Virus record (IMG/VR): IMGVR_UViG_3300031857_000857
Location: 1 to 31,793 of that record
Source: a virus
DNA length: 31,793 nt
Direction: 5' to 3' (one strand)
Part shown: positions 22,777 through 29,503 of the stretch, piece after piece
Layout: the number at the start of each line of letters is the position of its first letter
Position numbering within the stretch: the first letter of the stretch is position 1
The notes under the pieces: generated by a model
Database searches by the model: none
What the model saw: only the letters and a program-made list of their open reading frames with translations
What the model was told of the DNA's origin: nothing
Translations under genes and position numbers: made by a program

Positions 22777-23900
22777 TAGAATGATGCCTTGTCGAACATA
22801 TCTCTTGTTAATGTGTCGACTTCGATGAATCTAAGTTGTAAATTAATTTCGACTGGAGAACCATCAGAGAAAGTTGCAAACTGACCAGCAGAAGAGTAAT
22901 TCACATCAATATTTTGAAGAACGCACGTTGATATTTTTCCGATAAACTGATTCATTTCGTTTTTAAACATGAACTCAATATCAAATTGTCCAGGAATTTC
23001 GAAATAAGCGCCAGCTGTGCCATCAACCAAAGCTGGCGCAGAATACATTTTGAAGTTTTTGATGATGTTTCTGATAATATCAGATTCTGCTGAATCTCTG
23101 GGTTGCATTTTAAAATCAAATGTGAATTGTCTATTCTGTGTTTGTTTATAAACCATTTCAATTTGGGGATTTAAAGCCAATCCAGAACTTCTCAATACGA
23201 GATCAGTAAACCCTTTACCGACAAGACCTGTTGATTCTGCCGCAAATCCACCAAGCTCTTTTCCTGCAGGTGATTCTCCTGTAACATAATTTTTAAAATT
23301 TTCAGTAGTAGTTCCACCATTTGCATTTAATACACCAGCTCCTCTTTGTGCCATTCCAGCAAGACCTGTTGCTTGTGTCACCGAAAGTGCATCGTAATCG
23401 TGAGTGTATGTTTGAAATACTGTGTCTGGCATGTATAGTGCAATTGCTTGAGCGATTCTTTTGTATTTTGGTTTTTTCTGTATACCACTGGCTAAAGTAT
23501 TTAAAACTGATGTACCTATACTTTTCGCTCCTATGTTCTGAAGATCATTTAGATCTTTGGCACCACTTTTTATTGTGTTTATTATCGCAGCAGAGGTAGT
23601 AATGTCTCCGAAATCGCCTTCTCCTATTGGGGTAAATACGGTGTTGCGTCCACCTCTGGTAAGTGCGCTTTGTCTATCAGAAGTTGAATCACCAAGCCCA
23701 GTTCGCACACTACCACTTTTAATAAGTTGAGAAGTTTCAGGTAGATTTATGTAAAAAATAACATAACTTGGAATTTCATCCGTTCCAAGATTATCAGATG
23801 GATATGCTAATCTTTTGAAATCATATCCATCAAGATAACCGTCACCTGATGATAATTTATTTATCTCTGTGGCGCTATCTAGTCTGCGTCTTGTCGCCAT
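22776..23900 (-). CDS. gp48: Baseplate tail tube cap gp48
   Basis: A 374-residue protein similar in size to T4 gp48 (364). The C-terminal half fits: RQFTFDFKMQPRDSAESDII parallels the T4 TWDLTPRSTEDLMAII block, and the end PVEINLQLRFIEVDTLTRDMFDKASF parallels TFTLEITMREIITLNRASLYAGTF. The N-terminal half holds a Gly/Ala-rich stretch (residues ~150-220), less conserved. gp48 sits on top of the hub and starts the tail tube together with gp54. It is the first gene of the minus-strand tail operon, and a TATAAATA box lies 25 nt before its ATG. Confidence 0.8.
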   Translation of the reverse strand: MATRRRLDSATEINKLSSGDGYLDGYDFKRLAYPSDNLGTDEIPSYVIFYINLPETSQLIKSGSVRTGLGDSTSDRQSALTRGGRNTVFTPIGEGDFGDITTSAAIINTIKSGAKDLNDLQNIGAKSIGTSVLNTLASGIQKKPKYKRIAQAIALYMPDTVFQTYTHDYDALSVTQATGLAGMAQRGAGVLNANGGTTTENFKNYVTGESPAGKELGGFAAESTGLVGKGFTDLVLRSSGLALNPQIEMVYKQTQNRQFTFDFKMQPRDSAESDIIRNIIKNFKMYSAPALVDGTAGAYFEIPGQFDIEFMFKNEMNQFIGKISTCVLQNIDVNYSSAGQFATFSDGSPVEINLQLRFIEVDTLTRDMFDKASF

Positions 23901-23924
23901 TTGGCAATCCCGATTGATGATATA

Positions 23925-23932
23925 TATTTATA
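23925..23932 (-). promoter_or_regulatory. T4-type late promoter box for the gp48 operon
   Basis: A perfect TATAAATA read on the minus strand, ending 25 nt before the gp48 ATG. The gap between the two divergent start codons is only 31 nt, and the first base of the box is the first base of the gp4 start codon. The plus strand has no TATAAATA in or near this gap. Confidence 0.75.
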
Positions 23933-24375
23933 TGGCATACTCAGGTAAATTTTTCCCAAAAAACCCAACCAAATATAGGGGCGATGTCCACAACATTTGG
24001 TATAGATCCCTGTGGGAAAGAAAAGCCATGGTGTTCTTCGACGAAAATCCAAATATCCTTGAATGGGCATCAGAGGAATTGGTTATTCCATACAAGTCTC
24101 CCGTAGATAATAAGTGGCACAGGTACTTTCCCGACTTTCTTGTTCGAACCAAAACCAAGTCAGGTGAAATCAAAGTTGTTGTTGTCGAAGTCAAACCAGC
24201 CAGTCAAACCAAACCACCAGAGAAAAACAAAAAAGTCACCAAAGCATACATCAATGAAATCGCAACCTGGGGTGTGAACGAAGCCAAATGGAATGCTGCC
24301 GTTGAGTATTGTAAAGATAGAAACTGGGAATTTCAATTGATTACTGAGCATGAACTGGGTATCAAGTATAAATAA
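23932..24375 (+). CDS. gp4: Head completion nuclease gp4
   Basis: A 147-residue protein, very close to T4 gp4 (150). The start MAYSGKFFPKNPTKYRGD equals the T4 start MAYSGKWVPKNISKYRGD, so the ATG at 23932 is chosen although the frame is open further upstream. The PD-(D/E)XK-type nuclease core is visible: E48/E49 (WASEELVIPY), D68 (RYFPDFLV) and E86-V-K88 (VVEVKPASQTKPP). gp4 (with gp50 in T4) completes filled heads so that tails can attach. It heads the plus-strand operon, opposite gp48, and no good Shine-Dalgarno sequence is visible before its ATG. Confidence 0.9.
   Translation: MAYSGKFFPKNPTKYRGDVHNIWYRSLWERKAMVFFDENPNILEWASEELVIPYKSPVDNKWHRYFPDFLVRTKTKSGEIKVVVVEVKPASQTKPPEKNKKVTKAYINEIATWGVNEAKWNAAVEYCKDRNWEFQLITEHELGIKYK
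24367..24374 (+). promoter_or_regulatory. TATAAATA octamer at the gp4 stop, possible late promoter
   Basis: An exact plus-strand TATAAATA formed by the last codons and stop of gp4. The next ATG is only 6 nt downstream (24380), so a transcript from here would start at or inside that gene and have no leader for it; it could still serve the tube gene at 24949. It may be a chance product of Tyr-Lys-stop codons. Confidence 0.3.
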
Positions 24376-24379
24376 TGCT

Positions 24380-24934
24380 ATGGCAAAATTACTAGACAGA
24401 ATCTCAGCTCAAATTCGTTCTGGTGGAATGCAAACGCGCAGTGCGCAAGCACGAGATTGGCTGAGTAAAGAAGTTTCAAGAGCAACGCTTCCATCGAATA
24501 TTCGAGGCGCGAGCATTCTCAGGGATAACAAACGCAAAACGAGTCGAATAGAACCTGGAAGAATGTATTTTTATATGTATGATCCGAAGACAAAGGATTC
24601 GTTACCATACTATGATAAGTTTCCGTTGGTGTTACCAATCGAACGATATAGTGGTGGGTTCCTCGGGTTGAATTTTCATTACATTCAACCCAACGAACGA
24701 ATAATGTTGCTGGATAAATTATACGATACATTGACAAATACACGTTACGATGAGACGACAAAACTGAGAGTGAATTATAATATATTGAACAGCGTTGCAA
24801 GATTCGAAACATTCAAACCTTGTTTAAAGCGATATCTGTTAAGTCATATTCGAAGTGGTATTATTGAAGTTGGAATTGATGATTGGGAAACTGCTCTGAT
24901 GTTGCCAGTTGATAATTTCGTATACAAAAAATAA
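24380..24934 (+). CDS. Conserved T4-like phage protein, unknown function
   Basis: A 184-residue protein starting MAKLLDRISAQIRSGG. A longer start at 24350 would overlap gp4 by 26 nt; 24380 is preferred because the LLDRI start, a short helix, resembles the N-termini I recall for related marine phage proteins. Recognisable blocks are RIEPGRMYFYMYDPKTKDSL, YYDKFPLVLPIE, GGFLGLNFHYIQPNERIMLLD and LKRYLLSHIRSGIIEV. There is no signal peptide. This pattern recurs in marine T4-like phages next to gp4, but no function is known to me. It may be a neck, head-completion or tail-assembly factor. The gene lies 4 nt after the gp4 stop. Confidence 0.7.
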   Translation: MAKLLDRISAQIRSGGMQTRSAQARDWLSKEVSRATLPSNIRGASILRDNKRKTSRIEPGRMYFYMYDPKTKDSLPYYDKFPLVLPIERYSGGFLGLNFHYIQPNERIMLLDKLYDTLTNTRYDETTKLRVNYNILNSVARFETFKPCLKRYLLSHIRSGIIEVGIDDWETALMLPVDNFVYKK

Positions 24935-24948
24935 AGGAAGATGCATTA

Positions 24949-25650
24949 ATGGCATTCAACATACAAAACTTCATTAGCCATATTGGTAAATATAACGAAC
25001 TTGCTCACGCAAGTCGATTTGAAGTTAGAATACCACTTCCAAGTTCATTGAAGGGCAGTTCATTCGGAACCAGAGAACTGTCTTTTCAGTGTGAAGGCGC
25101 TGAGTTTCCTGGTCGAAACATTTCTATGATTGAATACAGACATCATGCATTTACGCAACGTGTTCCTCATGTTCTGAATTACACTGATGTGAATTTGGTT
25201 TTTATGTGCAACAATCAATTCCTGGAAAAGAAATTTTTTGATTCATGGATGAACTCTATGATTCCAAGTGCCAGTGGAATAGTACAATATTTTCGCAGTG
25301 CATCTGGTGAGAATAATTTTTCATCTGAAATTGTCATTAGACAATATGACGGTCGAGGAAAAGAAGGCGCTGCTCAACTAGATTCCCTTCCAATATATGG
25401 TGTCAAATTGATTGATGCAATTCCAAGTTCTGTCGCCCCACTATCATTAAGTTGGACAGACGAAAGCTATCACAGATTACAAGTCAGTTTCACGTTCAAG
25501 AAAGCAATCCCCTTATCTTATAGAAGAAGTTTTGAGAGTGGATATAATAAAGAGGCGACAGAAGAAGCAGTTTCTACTGCGATTGGTGATTTTCTTACAG
25601 GCAATAGAACCCCATCACCATATAACCCATTTAACATTAGCCTAGATTAA
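24949..25650 (+). CDS. Tail-tube-fold protein, gp54-like tube initiator
   Basis: A 233-residue protein with the tail tube pattern of gp19 and its paralogue gp54: RFEVRIPLPS, then ELSFQCEGAEFPGRNI (gp19 has FTFQCKATALPAG), NLVFMCNNQFLEKKFFDSWM, EIVIRQYDG and a final IDAIPSSVAPLSLSWTDESYHRLQVSFTFK (gp19 has LWPTNVGELQLDWDSNNEIQTFEVTLAL). It is longer than gp19 (163) and shorter than T4 gp54 (320). Its place before the tape measure and close to gp48 favours a baseplate-end tube initiator; the major tube protein itself would be expected next to the sheath gene elsewhere. An AGGAAG ribosome-binding site lies about 9 nt before the ATG. Confidence 0.7.
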   Translation: MAFNIQNFISHIGKYNELAHASRFEVRIPLPSSLKGSSFGTRELSFQCEGAEFPGRNISMIEYRHHAFTQRVPHVLNYTDVNLVFMCNNQFLEKKFFDSWMNSMIPSASGIVQYFRSASGENNFSSEIVIRQYDGRGKEGAAQLDSLPIYGVKLIDAIPSSVAPLSLSWTDESYHRLQVSFTFKKAIPLSYRRSFESGYNKEATEEAVSTAIGDFLTGNRTPSPYNPFNISLD

Positions 25651-25666
25651 ACATACTGGAGTAGTT

Positions 25667-26389
25667 ATGGCATTACCGAAATTAGATTATCCAACATTTG
25701 AAATACCTGGCGTTGAAGTAAAAGGATCGCCAGTAAAGTTCAGACCATTTTTAGTCAAAGAACAAAAAATGCTGATGATGGCAGTTCAGTCAAAAGAAAT
25801 TTCTGAGGTCGTCGACAGCATCAAACAAATCATAAGAAACTGTTGCATCGATGATATTGATGTTGATACGTTATCGTTGTCGCAGTTAGAATTAATATTC
25901 ATATATCTCAGAGCGAAATCAGTCAGCGAGGTTATTAATTTAGTTTATAGATGCAATAACACTCTTGAAGACGAAAATAGATGCAACATGATCATTAATG
26001 TTGACGTTGATCTTTTAAAAGACGTCGAATCCAAGTCGAATCAAAAATCAAATTTGATTTGGTTAAATGATGCAATTGCAATTAAGATGAGAAATCCAAA
26101 TTTAGAAATTACGAACTTAATCAATCAAGATAATCTTGAATTAGCTGATCTCGTTATTGCAAAATGCATTGAACAAATTATTGAAGGCGATGAAGTTCAT
26201 GACGCAGATACAGTGAATGAGAAAGAATTAATCGAATTCGTTTCTCAAATAAGATCAAACGATTATGAAAAGATGTGGGAATTTGTTAAAAATGCACCGA
26301 CTATAAAGTATGAAAAAGTTCATAAGTGCCCTAGATGCGATTATGAACATACAATTAAGTTGGAGGGACTTGCCGATTTTTTTTCCTGA
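25667..26389 (+). CDS. gp26: Baseplate hub/tail assembly chaperone gp26 (T4_baseplate family)
   Basis: A 240-residue protein of the T4 gp26-type family. The start MALPKLDYPTFEIPGVEVKG followed by KFRPFLVKEQKMLMMA is the typical family opening. The body is helical, and a CPRCDYEH motif near the end together with C96/C104-type cysteines suggests a possible small metal site. gp26 is needed for hub assembly but is not a major virion component, which agrees with a chaperone role. It lies directly before the tape measure gene. The last codons are GAT TTT TTT TCC TGA; the T8 run provides a slippery site for -1 frameshifting into the next frame. GGAG is 7 nt before the ATG. Confidence 0.75.
   Translation: MALPKLDYPTFEIPGVEVKGSPVKFRPFLVKEQKMLMMAVQSKEISEVVDSIKQIIRNCCIDDIDVDTLSLSQLELIFIYLRAKSVSEVINLVYRCNNTLEDENRCNMIINVDVDLLKDVESKSNQKSNLIWLNDAIAIKMRNPNLEITNLINQDNLELADLVIAKCIEQIIEGDEVHDADTVNEKELIEFVSQIRSNDYEKMWEFVKNAPTIKYEKVHKCPRCDYEHTIKLEGLADFFS
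26377..26383 (+). other. Candidate -1 ribosomal frameshift slippery site (T TTT TTT)
   Basis: Seven of the eight consecutive T's form a canonical X-XXY-YYZ heptamer in phase with the gp26 frame (T of GAT, then TTT TTT), 3 nt before the TCC TGA end. Slipping back one base gives TTC CTG AGC and continues without a stop to 26595. Confidence 0.65.
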
Positions 26390-26595
26390 GCTTTAGTAAT
26401 GATTGTTTGATAAAATATTATCAAACAAATTTTGATTTGATTCATAAACATAAGTATTCATTGACTGAACTTGAAAATATGATTCCTTGGGAACGTGACA
26501 TTTACATAAATTTGTTAATTCAACATATAAAAGAAGAGAATGAGAAAATTAAACTAAGAAATCAACAAATAAGAGCAGCGAGAAGTAGAAAGTAA
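26383..26595 (+). CDS. -1 frame extension of gp26 (gpT-like C-terminal domain)
   Basis: This frame is open from 26359 to the stop at 26593-26595. From the proposed slip it adds 70 residues (FLSFSNDCLIKYYQ... to ...RAARSRK), giving a 309-residue fusion with gp26. The added part contains HKHKYSLTELENMIPWERDI and a charged helix IKEENEKIKLRNQQIRAARS. If translated independently it would have to start at a TTG at 26407 with no Shine-Dalgarno sequence; its first ATG is 26 codons in. In lambda and many long-tailed phages the analogous gpG/gpGT chaperone pair precedes the tape measure gene, which is the case here (stop overlaps the next ATG, TAATG). Confidence 0.65.
   Translation, partial: FLSFSNDCLIKYYQTNFDLIHKHKYSLTELENMIPWERDIYINLLIQHIKEENEKIKLRNQQIRAARSRK
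26403..26428 (+). other. Perfect 11-bp hairpin downstream of the slippery site
   Basis: TTGTTTGATAA (26403-26413) pairs perfectly with TTATCAAACAA (26418-26428) around a 4-nt loop AATA. No T-run follows, so it is not a standard terminator. It starts 20 nt after the slippery heptamer, longer than the usual 5-9 nt for stimulatory structures. Confidence 0.6.
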
Positions 26596-29477
26596 TGGCA
26601 AGAAGAAGACCTAGAACGGGTTCCCTCAGATCAGTCATGTCTAATCTCCCAGGAACATCTGATCCTCTCAATGACAGAATCGATTCTCTCGTTGAGAACA
26701 GACGGAGGGCGAAAGAAGAAGCTGCTCTAAAGTATGGTGGTGGATTTGGTGGTAGAATTCTTTATGGAATGGCTGAATCCGTTTTTGGCGAAAGAGTAGC
26801 TTCAAAGATCAATACAGCATCTAGAGACAGATCACAAACACAAAAAGCATACTCTGAACTGTATAACCCCTCTGAGCAAATGACAAGAGGGAAAGGAGGA
26901 TCGGCTGTTCGAGAGATTAAACCAATTTTAGAAAAGATCAACAATAAAGTTGATTATCTTGCTTCAAAGATTGAAAAGATTGATGCCAGACTTAGCGCCA
27001 AGAACATTACAATTGGTAAAGGTGACAAACAACAAACTTTCAGATACGACCCATTAGCACCAGAAGGAAAGCAAGTAACAGCGGCAACTGCATCTGGTAA
27101 GTCTGGAAGATTCGCATCAAAAGCAGAATCAGCATCTGTATTGTCTAAAGCGGCATATCTTGGGAATCAAGAATACCAAATGCCACAAACTTCGACTAGA
27201 GTTTCACAAAATGATGCGAAACAGATTATAGAACAACTGAAAAAAGACTTGACAAAGAGTGGTGGTAGAGAAACTCAAAGTCAAATTGCAGCTGCAGAAG
27301 ATAGGAAAGACTATGCTGCAGGTGAAAAAGATGAACGAAATCAAGAGTATCAAGAAGACGTAATTAAAAAACTAGACGAAATATTAGAAAAAATAGAAGA
27401 TGGTGGTGGAGCTTTAGAAGCTCTACTTGGTGGAGCTGCTGGAGCTGCTGGAGCTGCTGGTCTTGCTCGACTTCTACCAATGTTGGCACCACTTCTTATG
27501 AATCCTTATGTATTAGGAGCCATAGGAATAGCAGGAGTTTTATTTGCAGGATATAAAGGCATAGAAAAAGCTCTTGAGGATGGTAAGATTGATAAAAAAC
27601 AAACTACTGAATCTGGTAGAACTGAAGAAGGTAAAGAAAAATCAGTAGATGTAGTAGAGGCTGGCAGCCAGTATGTTCCACAAATGCCAATGCCTGGTAT
27701 GCCTGTTGGGGTTGGATTTGGTGGAACAAATGTTCCAGATAAATTTGAATTGCCAAAAGATGAAAAAACTGTTGTAGAAACCTATTATGATGGAGATGAG
27801 TTGATTGGTTATTTGTCAACTGATGGTAAACTATATGTTGCTCAGGGTAAAAAAGAAGAAGTCTTAGAAAGATATAGAAAGGGTGATGCAACGTCCGTAA
27901 CAGTTGCCAGTGGGAAAATGCCTGACATCCCAAGGCAAGAAACAACTGGAGCACCATCACCATCATCTGATAGTTCTGAACTTCCAGAAGGATCGATGCC
28001 CATACGAAACGCTAATAACGAAGTGGTTGGTTATCGTAAAGAAGGTGGAGGTTATGAAGCATTACCAGGTAGAGAAAAGGAATTAGAAGAACTATCAAAA
28101 GGAGCAAATCAACTTAATCGTGAAATGCGGGAATCTATAGGCAAATCAACATCGGCAACAGCACCAGCGCCAACATCAAAACCAGCAGCAGAAATAGACC
28201 CTCGCTTCGAATCAATGCGAAGGGATTCAGCCCGAAGTGCTGCCGCTACTGAAAAAACAATTCAGATGGCTGAAGAACTGGCTGATAAAATGGGAATACC
28301 AAACGACGGTAAACTTGAGATTGAAGCAGGCGGATTCCCAAGTCAGAGGTATATTAAATCTATTAATGGGCAAACTGTTCCTTTAGAATTATATACGCCT
28401 GAGCAGCTCGAATATAAAAAATCAGATGATCGGTACAATGCACAAAAAGCAGCAGCAGAGCAAGGGCGACCGATACCACAAACACAACCAACAGGATCTA
28501 CAGGCGAAAGTGAAGAACAAATTGAATTTTTCGCAAAAGGTGGACCAGTCGAAGAAGGGAAAAAGATTGTTGTTGGTGAAGAAGGTCCAGAAGCATTTTT
28601 TGATAGTAAAGAAATAGAAAATTATAGTGATTATCAAAATGCTGACACAAAAGGCAAATTAGCAATGGTTCGAGATCTTATTTCATCTGACATTGAAAGA
28701 GCCGCAAGCATAGCTGGTGTTTCGCTATACGAAGGTGGGTGGACCGAAAAAGGAGATGATCCGTTACTGTACGGATTGAGATCGTCGAAAGGCGACTCAA
28801 CAGGAGGATTCTATGATCTTTTTAAAAACAACCCAGATTTTACTGAAAAATTAAATGAATTAAAAGAAACAGGCGCATCAATAGAAGAAATCCGCAATGA
28901 ATATATTGCAATGAAACTCGCAACGCCAGCAGCAAGAAGAAGATTAATTAGGTCCTATGGTTCGATGAAAGCTGGTGATGATTACACATGGAGCAATGAA
29001 TGGTATGAAGATAGTGGAACTAAACCAAGAGCAAAAGGCGGACCAGTAGAAGATGGCAGTGACTATCTCGTAGGCGAACAAGGTCCAGAATTAATGATTC
29101 CTAAGGAAGATGGATTCATTATACCAGCGAAAGAAACTAAAATGTTGCTTAACGGCACCAGAGCACGTGGTGGGCGAGTTGAGAATTCATTGAAGTATCT
29201 TGTCGGAGAAGAAGGACCAGAACTCAATATTCCTAATTTTGGCGATACTCTACGCGAAGTTCAAAATCAACTCGAAATGAGTGAAGAAGAAAATAGAACT
29301 GCATTGGAAACCGCATCACCTGTGATTAACAATATTGACAGTAGAACGATCAATAACGTCGCACCAAGTTCAGCGCCACCACCGCCAATGACAGTTAATT
29401 CAAGAAATGACGAAACTTCTTATGCAGATATTGCTGCAAGAATATTCTCGCATCCAGCAAAACATCCAATAGCATAG
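26595..29477 (+). CDS. Tail tape measure protein (gp29 functional counterpart)
   Basis: A 960-residue protein. Residues 1-100 are basic; 104-135 form a coiled coil (REIKPILEKINNKVDYLASK); 205-270 are helical and charged. Residues 272-325 are Gly/Ala-rich and hydrophobic (LARLLPMLAPLL, then VLGAIGIAGVLFAGY), a membrane-inserting candidate. Residues 397-430 and 470-503 are an internal duplication. Three units of the GG-x-V-x-x-G-x-x-Y-L-V-G-E-x-G-P-E-L type occur at 649-666, 815-834 and 859-877, a motif common in tape measure proteins of siphoviruses and other phages. An unrecognised domain of about 125 residues (680-805) lies between the first and second units. Tape measures set tail length and are ejected first. 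Position after the chaperone pair supports this; similarity to T4 gp29 (590 residues) was not seen. Confidence 0.75.
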   Translation: MARRRPRTGSLRSVMSNLPGTSDPLNDRIDSLVENRRRAKEEAALKYGGGFGGRILYGMAESVFGERVASKINTASRDRSQTQKAYSELYNPSEQMTRGKGGSAVREIKPILEKINNKVDYLASKIEKIDARLSAKNITIGKGDKQQTFRYDPLAPEGKQVTAATASGKSGRFASKAESASVLSKAAYLGNQEYQMPQTSTRVSQNDAKQIIEQLKKDLTKSGGRETQSQIAAAEDRKDYAAGEKDERNQEYQEDVIKKLDEILEKIEDGGGALEALLGGAAGAAGAAGLARLLPMLAPLLMNPYVLGAIGIAGVLFAGYKGIEKALEDGKIDKKQTTESGRTEEGKEKSVDVVEAGSQYVPQMPMPGMPVGVGFGGTNVPDKFELPKDEKTVVETYYDGDELIGYLSTDGKLYVAQGKKEEVLERYRKGDATSVTVASGKMPDIPRQETTGAPSPSSDSSELPEGSMPIRNANNEVVGYRKEGGGYEALPGREKELEELSKGANQLNREMRESIGKSTSATAPAPTSKPAAEIDPRFESMRRDSARSAAATEKTIQMAEELADKMGIPNDGKLEIEAGGFPSQRYIKSINGQTVPLELYTPEQLEYKKSDDRYNAQKAAAEQGRPIPQTQPTGSTGESEEQIEFFAKGGPVEEGKKIVVGEEGPEAFFDSKEIENYSDYQNADTKGKLAMVRDLISSDIERAASIAGVSLYEGGWTEKGDDPLLYGLRSSKGDSTGGFYDLFKNNPDFTEKLNELKETGASIEEIRNEYIAMKLATPAARRRLIRSYGSMKAGDDYTWSNEWYEDSGTKPRAKGGPVEDGSDYLVGEQGPELMIPKEDGFIIPAKETKMLLNGTRARGGRVENSLKYLVGEEGPELNIPNFGDTLREVQNQLEMSEEENRTALETASPVINNIDSRTINNVAPSSAPPPPMTVNSRNDETSYADIAARIFSHPAKHPIA
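27432..27460 (+). repeat. Short tandem repeat (9-nt unit, 3 copies) in the tape measure gene
   Basis: The unit ggagctgct is repeated three times, coding for GAA-GAA-GAA in the hydrophobic Gly/Ala segment. In-frame slippage would lengthen or shorten this segment by three residues. Confidence 0.6.
27783..28103 (+). repeat. Internal duplication of a ~33-residue module in the tape measure
   Basis: Residues 397-430 (YYDGDELIGYLSTDG, KLYVAQGKKEEVLERYRKG) and 470-503 (IRNANNEVVGYRKEGG, GYEALPGREKELEELSKG) follow the same pattern: an N/D-x-x-x-V/I-G-Y turn, a G-x-Y strand, then a charged helix ending in K-G. Confidence 0.5.
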
Positions 29478-29503
29478 CAACTGGGCATTAAAATGCCCAG
29501 TTG
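29478..29503. terminator. Perfect 11-bp hairpin at the convergent junction
   Basis: CAACTGGGCAT (29478-29488) pairs with ATGCCCAGTTG (29493-29503) around TAAA. The hairpin starts immediately after the tape measure stop and overlaps the last codons of the PagL-like gene on the other strand. It is palindromic, so it forms in both transcripts and may act as a shared end point. No T-run follows on either strand, so it is either a non-canonical terminator or an RNA 3'-end stabiliser. Confidence 0.55.

Noticed and set aside
23869-23931. N-terminal extension of gp4
   Set aside because: Residues before MAYSGKF do not resemble gp4, overlap the gp48 start, and T4 gp4 begins at the equivalent Met.
26377-26384. 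The T8 run as a plain sequencing error that splits one gene
   Set aside because: Not fully excluded. A ninth T would fuse both frames directly, but the in-phase heptamer, the downstream hairpin and the gene order before a tape measure make programmed frameshifting the better reading.
27604-27966. Minus-strand 120-codon frame in the tape measure gene
   Set aside because: His/Leu/Gln-rich shadow of the real plus-strand gene; no start context and no recognisable domain.
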